A DNA stretch of 64,000 nucleotides from Artocarpus heterophyllus (GCA_025403435.1 CM046333.1:31455521-31519520), one strand, 5' to 3'; numbered from the stretch's first letter, positions 33,527 to 45,518 are shown. Numbers and translations are program-made. The notes: generated by a model not told the origin, from the sequence alone.

Positions 33527-35836
33527 CGCCTAGCACATTTATGCGTTTAATGAACCATGTTTTGCGAGCTTTTATTGGGAAATTTGTCGTTGTTTATTTT
33601 GATGATATCCTTATCTATAGCAGCAATTTGGATGATCATATTGAACATTTGAAACTTGTTTTAGATGTTTTACGGAAGGAAAAATTGTATGCTAATCTTA
33701 AGAAGTGTACCTTTTGCACGGATAAGCTTGTTTTTCTTGGTTTTGTTGTTAGTGCTCAAGGTATACAGGTTGACAAAGAAAAGGTTAGGGCTATCCAAGA
33801 ATGGCCAAGTCTCACAAGCATTGGTGAAGTACGGAGTTTTCATGGACTTGCCAACTTTTATCGACGGTTTGTAAGGGATTTCAGTACTTTGGCTGCACCA
33901 CTCACAGAAGTAATCAAGAAGAATGTTGGGTTCAAGTGGGGAGAAGAACAAGAGAAGGCGTTTCAGCTTATTAAGCATAAGCTTACTCATGCTCCTTTAC
34001 TTGCTTTACCTGATTTTTCTAAAACATTTGAAATTGAATGTGATGCTTCTGGTGTAGGTATAGGTGCCGTGCTAATGCAAGGAGGACGACCAATCACGTA
34101 TTTAAGTGAAAAATTGAGTGGGTCAACGCTAAATTACCCGACTTATGACAAGGAGTTGCACGTGTTGGTTCGAGCATTAAAGACTTGGCAACACTACCTA
34201 TGGCCCAAGGAATTCGTGATTCACACTGATCATGAGTCATTGAAACATCTGAAGGGACAACAAAAGTTGAACGAGAGGCATGCCCGCTGGGTGGAATTCG
34301 TCGAGACATTTCCTAATGTCATTCGATACAAGCAAGGTAAGGAGAATGTTGTTGCGGATGCACTTTCTCACAGGTACGCATTACTTTCCATCCTTGACGC
34401 TAAACTGCTTGGTTTTGAGCATATTAAGGATTCATACCCTTTAGACCAAGATTTTAGTGAGGAGTATCGAGCTTGTGAGAAAAACGCAATGGGTAAATTT
34501 TATAGACATGATGGATTTTTGTTTCGGGAGAATAAGCTTTGTGTGCCTAATTGTTCTATGAGAGATTTGTTAGTGAGGGAATCCCATGGTGGCAGATTGA
34601 TGGGGCATTTTGGAATTGCTAAAACTTTAGCTGTTTTGCAGGAACACTTCTTTTGAGAGCACATGTAGGCAAGCTAAATCGAGAGCACAACCCCATGGTT
34701 TATACACACCTTTGCCAATTCCTAGTGAGCCTTGGGCTGATATTTCAATGGTCTTTGTGTTAGGTTTACCTAGGACCAAACGTGGGAAGGATAGTGTGTT
34801 TGTGGTTGTAGATCGGTTTTCTAAGATGACACATTTTATTCCCTGTCATAAAACTGATGATGCATCGCATGTTGCTGAATTGTTCTTTAGGGAGATTGTG
34901 AGAATACATGGCATGCCTAGGACAATTGTTTCAGATAGAGATGCTAAGTTCTTGAGCTACTTTTGGAAGACTTTGTGTTGTAAGTTAGGTACTAAGCTAT
35001 TGTTTTCTATGACTTGCCACCCACAAACTGATGGTCAAACTGAGGTAGTAAATAGGACTTTGTCCACCTTATTAAGAGCAATCATCAGTAAGAACATTAA
35101 ATCATGGGAAGACTGTTTACCGCATGTTGAGTTTGCATATAACCACTCTGTCCATTCTGCTACTAAGTATTCACCTTTTGAAATTGTTTATGGTTTTAAT
35201 CCTTTATCACCATTGGATTTATCACCACTACCTGTTTCTGTGCGTGTTAATTTAGATGGCAAAAGGAAGGCTGACTTTGTTAAACAGATTCATGAGAAAG
35301 CAAGACCGAACATTGAGTGAAGAACAGAACAATATGCAAAGCAAGCCAACAAGGGGCGACACAAGCTGATTTTTGAACCTGGAGACTGGGTGTGGTTGCA
35401 CTTTAGAAAGGAGCGTTTCCCAGAACAAAGAAAGTCAAAGTTCTTACCACGTGGAGATGGTCCATTTCAAGTCCTTGAAAGAATTAATGACAATGCTTAC
35501 AAGTTGGATTTGCAAGGTGAGTATAATGTAAGTGCTACCTTCAATGTTTTTTATTTGAGTCCTTTTGATGTAGAGTCTGATTTGAGGACAAATCCTTTTC
35601 AAGAGGAGGGGAATGATGGAGACTTAGGGAGCTCAAATGCATGGAAGGTGGTTGACCCAATACAAGTTCCTGCTGGACCAGTCACAAGAGCCCGAGCTAA
35701 GAAATTCAAGGAAGCACTAAATGGGCTGATTCACGAAATATGGAATCAAGAAAATTTGTGCAAGCCCATTGACCCAGGCCCACGTCAACCACAACGGTGC
35801 GTCAATTTGATCCAAGTTCTAGAAGAATCCAGATGA
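33527..35836 (+). pseudogene. B2 pol, second part: RT core, RNase H, integrase, LTR tail
   Basis: RT resumes with [18 protein letters not shown] box coded near 33595-33606, then RNase H and the first half of the integrase finger, open to 34656. Near 34655 about 40 bp of the finger are lost, shifting the frame. The integrase core 34712-35320 keeps ISMVFV (catalytic Asp changed to Val), IVSDRDAKF and [10 protein letters not shown] at 35318-35320 replaces Arg. The C-terminal part 35390-35836 runs through the PPT into the 3' LTR and ends with CVNLIQVLEESR. Confidence 0.92.
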
Positions 35837-36367
35837 GTCAAGCTTGAAATCAGCTCAAATTTTGCAAGATCAAGTCAATGGAAGAACTTTGGAAACTTTC
35901 CCATTTTGGCACACATGCGGATTATTTGCACTTTCCTTTAATTGTTGGGCGTGTAAATGGCTGAAAATCAGCCATTAAGACTTTCCTTTCTTTTGGTTTT
36001 TATTTTAGGCTTAGTAATTATGTTTGAATTTGTCCACTTTTCTTTTTGGGCAACACTTTGTAATTTTGGCCAATAAATAGGCGTTTCCAAGGTTAATGAA
36101 AGGACGGATGTTTATTTTCTGAGAAAAATAATTCTTTCTTTGGTTCTTTGACGAACTGCACGAACTCTTCGGATCAATCCGAGTGTTCAACCCCGAATTA
36201 TCAATCAAGCTTTCCATCCTTGATTGTGGCGTCTACGATATACCAAGGTTCTTGTTTCGATATAAGCAACGGGTCGCGGTGACTTCCATCCAAATCTGAG
36301 TAGAAACGATCTTGGCGCCTTCTTATTGATAACGGGTTTCGTCAGTATATTGGCGAGGTTCTTATCA
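35614..36367 (+). repeat. B2 3' LTR (754 bp)
   Basis: Follows the PPT AAGAGGAGGGGAA. Starts TGATGGAGACTTAGGG, ends GGTTCTTATCA, then target copy GTGTC. Hairpin near 36195-36235. Confidence 0.95.
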
Positions 36368-36372
36368 GTGTC

Positions 36373-37135
36373 CTTGTCTATTTCTCCTCAGGTTGTACTC
36401 TACCTCTGCAAATCCATCCAAATCCAAAGATAAATCCTCCAAATCCGCCCCCTCAAATCTTTGGTGAGGCCGTCCCCCTTTCTACCTACTTGGCTTTTCA
36501 CAGGGCTAATTGTTACACTCCTTTCTATCTTCTTTCATCCCCTCAAATTGCAAATCAATTTTGCTAAATTTATCTTCCAAGGTTTTGAAGAATAATTTCA
36601 TCTCCTTCACAGTAAGTGCCCTAGAATCATCCTCCCCACCTTGTTCATGGCCGTGATTTCTGCAAAACAAAGTTAAGTGTATGGACCTCACTCACTCCCT
36701 CACGTGTTTTCACTCAAAAATTGATTGATGATCACTCGTGTTTACACTCAATCCTTGCCGATTCTCTCAAACTCTCTCTGATTTTACACTCAAACAATTC
36801 CCTTTCTGTCCTTCTCCACAACCAATCCCACTCAATCAAGCAAGTCTAACAATTCAATCTAACTTACAAGGAATCTGTAAGTGGAATCAAGACTAAACAC
36901 AAGGCAAATGCAGCAAGTAATCTGAGAAGCAACATGAAATAAATGGCTTAGAAAGAAAAGAGTAATGACTCACGGATTTTAATAAATGGGACAGTAATAA
37001 AATTTCAGCAAAAGAGCAAATTAACATATGTTTCTAGGGTTTTGAAAGCTGAAAATTGAATCTAGGGTTTCAAGCTAACATAATGAATGGAAACTTGAAT
37101 ACAATTAGCAATTCAATCAAAATAATTATATTAAA
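36373..37135 (-). pseudogene. CR-C gag N-terminus and leader, between B2 and E
   Basis: Continues the CR-C element right of B2. The coding part (to about 36691) includes EQGGEDDSRALTVKEMKLFF and a coiled, charged stretch before the B2 insertion point. The only nearby ATG (in ...GGCCATGAACAAGG) is out of frame with it. On the coding strand just upstream is CTTAACTTTGTTTTGCAG, like the 3' splice-site motif in CR-B leaders. The remaining bases to 37135 are AT-rich leader. Confidence 0.7.
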
Positions 37136-38783
37136 TGATGGCGGATCCTTAAGGACGAAAAATGTTATAGGTTGTGCACTCTGAATTTTTTTTTGACAAC
37201 CGAAACTTAGACAAACTAAACCAAGGGATAGAACTTAGGGATACAGAAATTAATCACCACCCTAAGGGACAAGACTAGGTCACCACAAAGAGATAAAAAA
37301 ATTAATCAACACTCACAGATACAGACCTATTTGATTCACCACCCTAGCCGTCCAACTCTAAGGATATAGAATCAAGGTTTCAAGACTTAACCCACACAAA
37401 GGTTAAGACTCAAAATGTTCATAAAATTTCATTCCACCAAAACTTTCTTCAAAGGATAACTTAGGCTTCTATTTATAAGTTTCATGCAACCATGCAAGGC
37501 TCACATGACAACTTCAATTTCAGCCATGAAATATAATAATTAATTGCACATAGATTGAGCCATGCAAAGGCTTTTCACCACCTAGTGCTTATTACACTTA
37601 AATGCCATAAATTTGAGTGCAATACAAAGTCAGCCACAAAGATGGACCTTTTTACGTCCAAATCCATGCAAAATCCTTGCAAGCTTCTTCCCAAATTTTT
37701 TGAATTTCCCTCCTTCCTTGCAACCACTTGTCTTTCCTCTTTAATCACGCTGAATTCACACTCTTTTGACACACCCAAGCAACCCTAGTATTCAGCCATT
37801 TTTTCACACTTTTTTCCTAAAATATTACACTGCAAACACACAAAATTCACACATTAAACACGCCTATCACCAGCCCCCTTCCCAAACAAAATTTCCCTCT
37901 CATTTTCAACCCATTTAATTTCTGATTAAATCAAAGTGATGACAACAACTAATACCACCAAAATTAAGGGACTAATGACCACCACTCTCCATCTTTTTCC
38001 CCAATCCATATTCTTCCTAAAATAGGCGTTGATTTTGTTATTGACATACCCTTCAATTTGGCTGATAACATATTCCCATACTTGGCCAAATTTGAACTCC
38101 CCCACTTCTTCAAGTACAGGAAATTTCCTCTTGTGATATGAACCACCTAACTCCACCCCAAAAGCTAGCTCGTGAGGGGAGGATTGTGAACCCATATATA
38201 TAACACCCAAGACCACCCTCTCTAACCGATGTGGGACACATCATTCCCGACCCCTTTAGACTGCACATCCTCATGCCAACTCCGTCGTTAACACACACGA
38301 GCGGCAGGGAACCTTTGTACATGTGCCCACCGACTAGTAGAGGTTCGGCTCTGGTACCATATGATATGAACCCACCTAACTCCACCCCAAAAGCTAGCTC
38401 GTGAGGGGAGGATTGTGAACCCATATATATAACACCCAAGACCACCCTCTCTAACCGATGTGGGACACATCATCTTGATTCCTTGGTAGTCATTACCTTG
38501 CAATTACGAGTAATCTTCCATCCTTTTGCATGTGGCTCGAAGTTGAATTCCTCATGAATGGTGCCTTCTATGCTTTCTTCATGGGCTGAACTCCACATGA
38601 TTATGAAGCCAAATATTACAAGTCGAATCCACTTAATTTTTTCACTCAAACCCTTACCAACAAATGCTTTTAATTTAATAATAATAGAAAGAATAAAACA
38701 AGAAAATAAAACCTTAATAAAATTCTTCCATTGACATGCACCCTTGACTTGTACCATGTGTTTGACGCAATGCACTTGCATCA
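37136..38783 (-). repeat. E 3' LTR with TRIM insertion
   Basis: About 1304 bp after removing the TRIM and one target copy. Matches 40499-41737 apart from indels, including ~50 bp near 37871-37925 present only here. It contains no gene; short open frames at 37555-38216 are antisense or chance. Confidence 0.87.
38134..38472 (-). mobile_element. Complete TRIM (339 bp) in E 3' LTR
   Basis: LTRs 38134-38243 (110 bp) and 38362-38472 (111 bp), differing by a single-base indel. Internal region 118 bp. Target duplication TCTTG (38129-38133, 38473-38477). Minus-strand primer site TGGTACCAGAGCC beside the right LTR; PPT TCTAAAGGGGTCGGGAA beside the left LTR. It is non-coding and must rely on proteins of other elements. 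Confidence 0.96.
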
Positions 38784-40440
38784 TTCTCCCTAGGTTGGAA
38801 GGAACTCGTCCTCGAGTTTAAATTGGCTTGCCTAACTTCATTTGATCAAGCTCCTTGTTGTCTCCTGGGATGACAAGACTAGCCTCCTTTTCTCCATGAA
38901 AACTCTTGTTTGGCAACAACACAATGCACATTCCATCTTTTGTAAAAGAATATGTGTTTTTGGGCCCATCATGCATCACCTCTCGATCATACAACCAAGA
39001 CCTTCCAAGTAGGATATGACATGCATCCATTGGCACCACATCACACAAAATATCATCACGATATTTGGAACCAATTGATATTGAAACTAGACATCATTTA
39101 GAAACTCTAATTCCACCATCCTTTTTAAACCATTGAATTTTGTGAGGATCAGGATGAGGTCCCGTTACCATTTAGAGTCTGTTTACTATGGTTTCAGAGA
39201 CAATGTTGGTGCAACTCCCTCCGTCAATGATGACGCTGCAAATTTTCCCGCTAGAAGTGCATGGTGTGTATAGAACAAACTCTCACGTAGCCAATCCTCA
39301 TTTTTGACCACCTTTGCATGAACTGTTCTTTGTACCACGAGTGCCTCTCCCACATCACCACTTGTTTCTTCCATCTTCTCTTCCTCCTCGACTTCTTCTT
39401 CTTCGACCTCCTCAAGGATTGTAGTGATGTTTCGATGGGAACATTTTGAAGACATATGGCCTACCTCATTGCACTTGACACACCGCCTCTTGTCCATTGG
39501 TTGTTGGCTGCTTTTGTCGTCCACCTTGGTCCCACTTGATGAAGGTCATGTTGATGGAGTCACCTTAGGTTCGAGGGTTGACGTTTTTGGAGGATAAGTT
39601 AATCAACTTTTTTTTGGCTTGGCTTGTTGCGCCTCCATGTTCATTGCCAACTTGCAGATGTCGTTGAATGTCCAATATGGCTGCAACTGTATAACATCGG
39701 ACATCTCCTTTTTGAGGCCGCCTAGAAAACATGCAATGGTTTGCTCCTCGGGTTCCACCATGTCACACTTCAACATCAAATACTCAAATTCTCAAGTGTA
39801 ATCCTCCACTAAAAGGTCTCCTTGTTTAAAGTTATAAAATCGAAGGTAATTATCCTGTTTGTAATTGTCGGATAGAAACCTCCTCTTCATTTCCCTTCTC
39901 AGTTTGCTCCATGTCTTGATTGGTTGCCTTCCTTCTCGCATGCATTATCGGTGTAAGTTTTTCCACCAAAGAGAAGCATAGCCTTTTAGCTTGATGGCTA
40001 CGAGTTTCACTTTCTGCTCGTCTGAGTACTCCTTGAATTTAAAAATTTGCTCCACCCAGTAGAGCCATTCTAGAAAGTTGTTGCCATCACCACGTCCATC
40101 AAACTCCGAAAGATCTACTTTGGCATTTCCATCTCTCTTTTTGTTATGGAATCTCCTATTAGGCATGGAATGGTCAGAACCAGAATCTCCCTCGGAGGAT
40201 TCAAGGTCATCTTTTTCACTCGAGTCACGTATCACAGGTGCTAGTCAGGGTTGGTTGACGGCTTCATGAAGGCGTTCATTTCGGGCTTTCTCCTCCAATA
40301 ATTGGCATTGTAACATTACAATTGTGGCTCGCATTTCTTCCATTGTGAGGTCATTGTTGGTATTCTCGGGAACCAATCCCAAGGGTCCTTCAACTCTTTG
40401 TGTGGTTTGACATTGTGCCATTTGGTCATAAGAATCTGAA
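38784..40440 (-). pseudogene. E gag-protease
   Basis: From the right: gag core 39945-40235 (KVDLSEFDGRGDGNNFLEWL, EYSDEQKVKLVAIKLKGYAS), then frame breaks near 39940 and 39550, CCHC knuckle CVKCNEVGHMSSKC in 39186-39524, an acidic EVEEEEVEEEEK stretch, protease with IIDGGSCTN (near 39205-39235, displaced by a frameshift) and a protease C-terminal part 38818-39048 (CDVVPMDACHILLGRSWLYD). The reading ends with QMKLGKPI just before the LTR, so the lack of pol looks structural, not a late loss. Several stops and shifts make this copy inactive. Confidence 0.83.
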
Positions 40441-40498
40441 AAAGATGGAACATAGAAGTTCTTCCTAGAGTTGTCTCGAACTTACTCTGATGCCAAAT

Positions 40499-41737
40499 TG
40501 ATGGCAGATTCTTAAGGACGAAAATGTTATAGGTTGTGCACTCTGATTTTTATTTTTTTTTTTGACAACGAAACTTAGACAAAACTAAACAATGTGATAG
40601 AGCTTAGGGATATAGAAATTAATCACCACCCTAAGGGACAAGACTAGGTCATCACTAAGAGATACAGAAATTAATCACCACTCCTACATATAGACCTATT
40701 TGATTCACCGCCCTAGCTGTCCAACTCTAACGATATAGAATCAAGGTTTCAAGACTTAACCCACACAAAGGTTGAGACTCAAAATGTTCATCAACGTCCA
40801 TTCCTCCAAAACTCTCTGCAAAGGATAACTTAGACTTCTATTTACAAGTTTCATGCAACCATGCAAGGCTCACTTGACAACTTCAATTTCAGCCATAAAA
40901 TATAATAATTAATTGCACATAGATTGACCCATGCAAGGGCTTTTCACCACCTAGTGCTTATCATACTTAAATGCCATAAATTTGAGTGCATTACAAAGTC
41001 AACCACAAAGATGGACGAATTTTACTTATTTTTACGTCCAAATCCATGCAAGCTTCTTCCCAAATTTTTCGAATTTCCCTCCTTCCTTGCAACCACTTGT
41101 CTTTCCTCTTTAATCACGCTGAATTCACACTCTTTTGACACACCCAAGCAACCCTAGTATTTAGCCATTTTTTCACACTTTTCTCCTAAAATATTACACT
41201 GCAAACACACAAAATTCACACATTAAACACGCCTATCACCTCAATCAAAGTGATGACAACAACTAATACCACCAAAATTAAGGGACTAATGACCACCACT
41301 CTCCATCTTTTTCCCCAATCCATTTTCTTCCTAAAATAGACGTTGATTTTGTTATTGACATACCCTTCAATTTGGCTGATAACATATTCCCATACTTGGC
41401 CAAATTCGAACTCCCCCACTTCTTCAAGTATAGGAAATTTCTCTTGATTGCCTTGGTAGTCATTACCTTGCAATTACGAGTAATCTTCCATCCTTTTGCA
41501 TGTGGCTCGAAGTTGAATTCCTCATGAATGGTGCCTTCTATGCTTTCTTCATGGGCTGAACTCCACATAATTATGAGGCAATCCACTTAATGTTTTCACT
41601 CAAAGCCTCACCAACAAATGTTTTTAATTTAATAATAATAGCAAGAATAAAACAAGAAAATAAAAACTTAATAAAATTATTCCATGCACATGCACCCTTG
41701 ACTTCTACCATGTGTTTGACGCAATGCACTTGCAGCA
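40499..41737 (-). repeat. E 5' LTR (1239 bp)
   Basis: Left end TGATGGCAGATTC, right end GCAGCA (TCA changed to GCA), then TTAAA. Its right part from 41320 is included in a large duplication with 42794-43596. Confidence 0.87.
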
Positions 41738-42118
41738 TTAAACCTCTCGCAAATCAAATGCGACAAGCAATTTGACAAAAAGTTGAAGAATTGAAAAAAA
41801 AAAATTCTATTGTTTTTTAATCTGATTTTTTTTGTACGATTTTTTTAAAAAAAAAATATGGGGCACAAATTTCAGAACTAAAAATGATGAACAAACCCTA
41901 GAAAATTGAAAGAGATTGGATTCAAAGCAACAAGATTAGAAACTAGACCCTAAACTAGAAGAATGGAGAAGAAGAATTCAGCCAAGATGATGATTCTTGA
42001 CTAGAATGAAAACCTATTCTAACTCTTAAGAACACGCAAATATTCAACCCAATGCAGCCCTAAATTAAGACCAATAAAGTGATAGACATACCTGATGCTA
42101 GACCGGCTCTAGTACCAA
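41738..42118 (-). promoter_or_regulatory. CR-C leader and primer-binding site, copy 1
   Basis: AT-rich leader of CR-C right of E. Complement of 42106-42117 is TGGTACTAGAGC, an initiator Met-type primer site with one change. A CR-C LTR should start one base beyond; instead pararetrovirus sequence begins at 42119. Confidence 0.75.
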
Positions 42119-42793
42119 TAAGGTTCTAAGATGGATAAGATATCCTATTCCAAATAAAAAAGATCTATTAAATAGACTTCATAAAGCCACCATATTTTCA
42201 AAATTTGATCTAAAGAGTGGCTGTTGGCAAATACAAATAGCAAAGGAAGATAAATATAAAACAGCGTTCACAGTTCCATTTGGAGATTTTGAAAGGAATG
42301 TTATGCCATTTGGGCTTAAAAATGCTCCCTCTGAATTCCAAAAAATAATGAATGAGATATTCAATCCATTCACTGATTTTGTTATCACTTATATTGATGA
42401 TATTCTAATATTCTCCGAAAGTATTGAACAACATTGGAAGCATTTTAGAATATTCTTTGTTGTCATTAAAAGAATGGGCTTAGTAGTCTCAGCCAAGAAA
42501 ATGAAAATCTTCCAGACGGAAGTCAGATTTCTAGGCCATAATATTCAACAAGGACTTATAAGTCCAATTGATAGAGCTATAAGTTTTGCAGAAAAATTCC
42601 CAGACAAAATAAAAGATAAAAAACAATTGCAGAGGTTTTTAGGGAGTCTCAATTACATAGCAGATTTTTATAAAGATCTCGCTAAAGACTCAAAACCATT
42701 ATTTGAAAGATTGAGAAAAAACCCTCCTGACTGGAATGAAATTTGTACTAAAGCAGTACAAAAAATAAAATCAAAAGTTAAAGAAATTCCTTG
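42119..42793 (+). pseudogene. Endogenous pararetrovirus (caulimovirid) RT fragment
   Basis: An uninterrupted frame encodes the central part of a caulimovirid reverse transcriptase and the start of its RNase H side. Recognisable are FSKFDLKSGCWQI, MPFGLKNAPSEFQ and the catalytic YIDD box at about 42390-42402, and the downstream KKQLQRFLGSLNYI segment typical of plant pararetroviruses rather than Ty3/gypsy (which here reads [11 protein letters not shown]). Both ends are broken: no movement protein, coat protein, protease or complete RNase H is present. At 42794 it runs on, in frame, into a duplicated piece of E LTR, so the 42303-43001 open frame is a chance fusion. It has no LTR and no target duplication, fitting illegitimate integration. 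This is a dead remnant. Assignment to a genus is not possible here. Confidence 0.87.
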
Positions 42794-43596
42794 CCATTTT
42801 CTTCCTAAAATAGACGTTGATTTTGTTATTGACATACCCTTCAATTTGGCTGATAACATATTCCCATTCTTGGCCAAATTCGAACTCCCCCACTTCTTCA
42901 AGTATAGGAAATTTCTCTTGATTGCCTTGGTAGTCATTACCTTGCAATTACGAGTAATCTTCCATCCTTTTGCATGTGGCTCGAAGTTGAATTCCTCATG
43001 AATGGCGCCTTCTATGCTTTCTTCATGGGCTGAACTCCACATGATTATGAGGCAATCCACTTAATGTTTTCACTCAAAGCCTCACCAACAAATGTTTTTA
43101 ATTTAATAATAATAGCAAGAATAAAACAAGAAAATAAAAACTTAATAAAATTATTCCATGCACATGCACCCTTGACTTCTACCATGTGTTTGACGCAATG
43201 CACTTGCAGCATTAAACCTGTCGCAAATCAAATGCGACAAGCAATTTGACAAAAAGTTGAAGAATTGAAAAAAAAAATTTCTATTTTTTTTTAGTCTGAT
43301 TTTTTTTGTACGATTTTTTCTTTTTTTAAAAAAATATGGGGCACAAATTTCAGAACTAAAAATGATGAACAAACCCTAGAAAATTGAAAGAGATTGGATT
43401 CAAAGCAACAAGATTAGAAACTAGACCCTAAACTAGAAGAATGGAGAAGAAGAATTCAGCCAAGATGATGATTCTTGAATAGAATGAAAACCTATTCTAA
43501 CTCTTAAGAACACGCAAATATTCAACCCAATGCAGCCCTAAATTAAGACCAATAAAGTGATAGCCATACCTGATGCTAGACCGACTCTAGTACCAA
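42794..43596. repeat. Second copy of an ~800-bp block (E LTR end plus CR-C leader)
   Basis: Matches 41320-42118 with only scattered differences (for example CATACTTGG/CATTCTTGG, CTCTCGC/CTGTCGC). It includes 430 bp of E LTR, the E target site and the CR-C leader with its primer site. The two copies flank the pararetrovirus fragment. Confidence 0.92.
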
Positions 43597-43597
43597 C

Positions 43598-43855
43598 TGA
43601 TATGAACCTTGCCTGAAAACCTATTCTAACTCTTAAGAACACGCAAATATTCAACCCAATGCGGCCCTAAATTAAGACCAATAAAGTGATAGACATACCT
43701 GATGCTAGACCGGTTCTAGTACCAACTGATATGAACCTTGCCTGAAAACCTATTCTAACTCTTAAGAACACGCAAATATTCAACCCAATGCGGCCCTAAA
43801 TTAAGACCAATAAAGTGATAGACATACCTGATGCTAGACCGGCTCTAGTACCAAC
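43598..43855 (-). repeat. Two 129-bp tandem units of CR-C LTR end, primer site and leader
   Basis: Units 43598-43726 and 43727-43855. Each has the 16-bp LTR end TGATATGAACCTTGCC, 113 bp of leader and a primer site (TGGTACTAGAAC in the first, TGGTACTAGAGC in the second). A third, 16-bp-shorter unit precedes at 43485-43597 in the duplicated block. Only the unit next to 43856 adjoins a real LTR. Confidence 0.92.
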
Positions 43856-43980
43856 TGATATGAACCTTGCCAATCCATGAACAAGGCCCAATAGCAATAT
43901 ATGACACCAAGATCTTTTCTAGAATAAGTTTGGATGGTGGAAACCACGACCCATTGCTTATGAAGAAGCAAGAACCTAGG

Positions 43981-44781
43981 TGATACGAACCACGCCAAGA
44001 GCTGACGCGACTCTAACCAAAAGTGGTTTCCAAGATCAAATTCCTAACCGGTTTTGAATGGAACCGCGACTCGATGCCCAACAAGAAGCACGAACCTTGG
44101 TATGTGAGGACGCCACAATCAGCTATGGATGGACTGATTGATAAGTCTTGGTCTGTGAGGATGCCACAATCAGCTATGGATGGACTGATTGATAAGTCTA
44201 TGAACGCCACGGAAATTTCCGATAAGTTCGAATAGTTCGTTTAGGAACCAAAGAGAATTAAACCTCAAAATTATGTGTTATTACTTGTATCCCATTGAAT
44301 GAAATCCGTTACAATATATAGGGGTTCCTATGCGAATTTTCAGCTCCTAATTCCCCATGGAATTTCAGCAAATCAATTACCAAATCACCTAATCTAAAGC
44401 AAATAAGGTAAGTGTCCTTAATGGCTTAAAAACTTTACAATAATAGAAATAAACAAACGAAAATAAAGGAAACTAGACATTAAAAAGGTAAAAAGCTGAT
44501 TCTTCTCGCCATGTGTCGCCTCAAAATGGGAAAGTAACTGAAATGGAAATTACTCAATCCCTTCTATAGCTTGAATCACGCATTTATTGGTCTGGTTGTC
44601 GCACGCAATTCCCTCAATAGGCCTCCATGCAATAGCTTGAGCCCAAGTTGCTTGAATCAGCCCAATAAGCGTTTCTTTAAACTTCTTCGCACGAGCTCTC
44701 GTAACCGGACCAATGGGAACTTGAATTGGATCTGAATAAGTCTCCCATGTGCTCTTGCTTGTGCTAACAATGTCCTCATCA
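43981..44781 (-). repeat. CR-A solo LTR (801 bp) in CR-C LTR
   Basis: CR-A ends TGATACGAACC and CCTCATCA. Perfect target duplication CTAGG (43976-43980, 44782-44786). Two hairpin units near 44100-44205. Confidence 0.96.
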
Positions 44782-44797
44782 CTAGGTATAGTCGTAG

Positions 44798-44834
44798 ACG
44801 CCACAAACGGTGGTGGAAATCCGCTTGATAAGTC
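44798..44834 (-). other. LTR hairpin unit, CR-C form
   Basis: Minus strand: GACTTAT, stem CAAGCGG, 10-nt loop, stem CCGTTTG, TGGCGTC. Six Watson-Crick pairs and one G-T wobble, with a stem sequence unlike CR-A or CR-B. Confidence 0.6.
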
Positions 44835-45407
44835 AGTGGAATATAGCAAGACTCAATCTTGATCAGTTCCTGGTTGTTCTTGAAGAACTCAAGAGAATAC
44901 TGTCAATCTTGAATAAAACGACTAAAGTGAATTTTTGTTGATAGTGAATGCCTTTAAATAGGATGAAACCAAACAATTCTAAAGGAAATAGAGCCCCGAA
45001 ACATGCTTATTAATTTAATGAAGGGCATGATGGTAATTGGACTCAAAACTAATCCTAACCAGCTAAAATATTCATCCACCTTGCATTGACCAAGTCAATG
45101 GTCGAATATCACCCTTAAATAACAAACAAACTAACAAACTTTCCCAAAATAAATCCTAAGAAAAGAAACCCTAATCATACTCGGCGTCAAGTCTAGTTTG
45201 GCTAAGTCTTTTGTGTTGAATTTTGACTAAGTCAAACCAACTTATAAACCTCATTACAAAGGATTAAAATAAATAAGATTTACTTAAGTTCCTAACAAAA
45301 CAAGAAAACCCTAATTTGATAAATTTCAAGAACTTGGAATCAGCTCCTCAGCTTCAATCACTTTCTTTCAAGATTCTTCAAGATTGATCTTCAAGCTTCA
45401 AGAAACT

Positions 45408-45518
45408 TGACATGAACCCACCTAACTCCACCCCAAAAGCTAGCTCGTGAGGGGAGGATTGTGAACCCATATATATAACACCCAAGACCACCCTCTCTAA
45501 CCGATGTGGGACACATCA
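45408..45518 (-). repeat. TRIM solo LTR (111 bp) in CR-C LTR
   Basis: Starts TGACATGAACCC and ends GGGACACATCA. Perfect target duplication AAACT (45403-45407, 45519-45523). Confidence 0.95.

Larger units (their letters stand above)
16729..36367 (+). mobile_element. CR-B copy B2, full length with a nested CR-A insertion
   Basis: 5' LTR 16729-17481, 3' LTR 35614-36367, target duplication GTGTC at 16724-16728 and 36368-36372. B2 sits in the gag of the CR-C element. Its RT is split by A3 (20697-33526). By eye about 25 differences separate the two ~753-bp LTRs (about 96-97% identity), so it is clearly older than A1. Coding sequence carries many stops. Confidence 0.95.
37136..41737 (-). mobile_element. 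Element E: non-autonomous LTR element with gag-protease only
   Basis: Left LTR 37136-38783 (holding a complete TRIM), right LTR 40499-41737 (1239 bp), target duplication TTAAA (37131-37135, 41738-41742). Internal part only 1715 bp: primer-site complement ACTCTGATGCCA at 40484-40495, gag, protease, then the LTR. There is no room for or trace of RT, RNase H or integrase. Similar gag-only elements are known in plants as TR-GAG. Termini TGATGC...CCATCA match the CR families. It lies in the leader of the CR-C element. Confidence 0.88.

Noticed and set aside
38134..38472. MITE or Cassandra-type element
   Set aside because: Terminal repeats are direct, with primer site and PPT, so it is a TRIM. No 5S rRNA-like segment was recognised, so it is not Cassandra.
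42303..43001. A 232-residue frame as a possible host or viral gene
   Set aside because: Its first ~165 codons are pararetrovirus RT and the rest is antisense-independent E LTR sequence; the join is a rearrangement and the C-terminal part also occurs elsewhere as LTR.
43485..43855. CRISPR-like or satellite array
   Set aside because: The units are adjacent without spacers and consist of CR-C leader plus LTR end in a plant genome; only two to three units exist.
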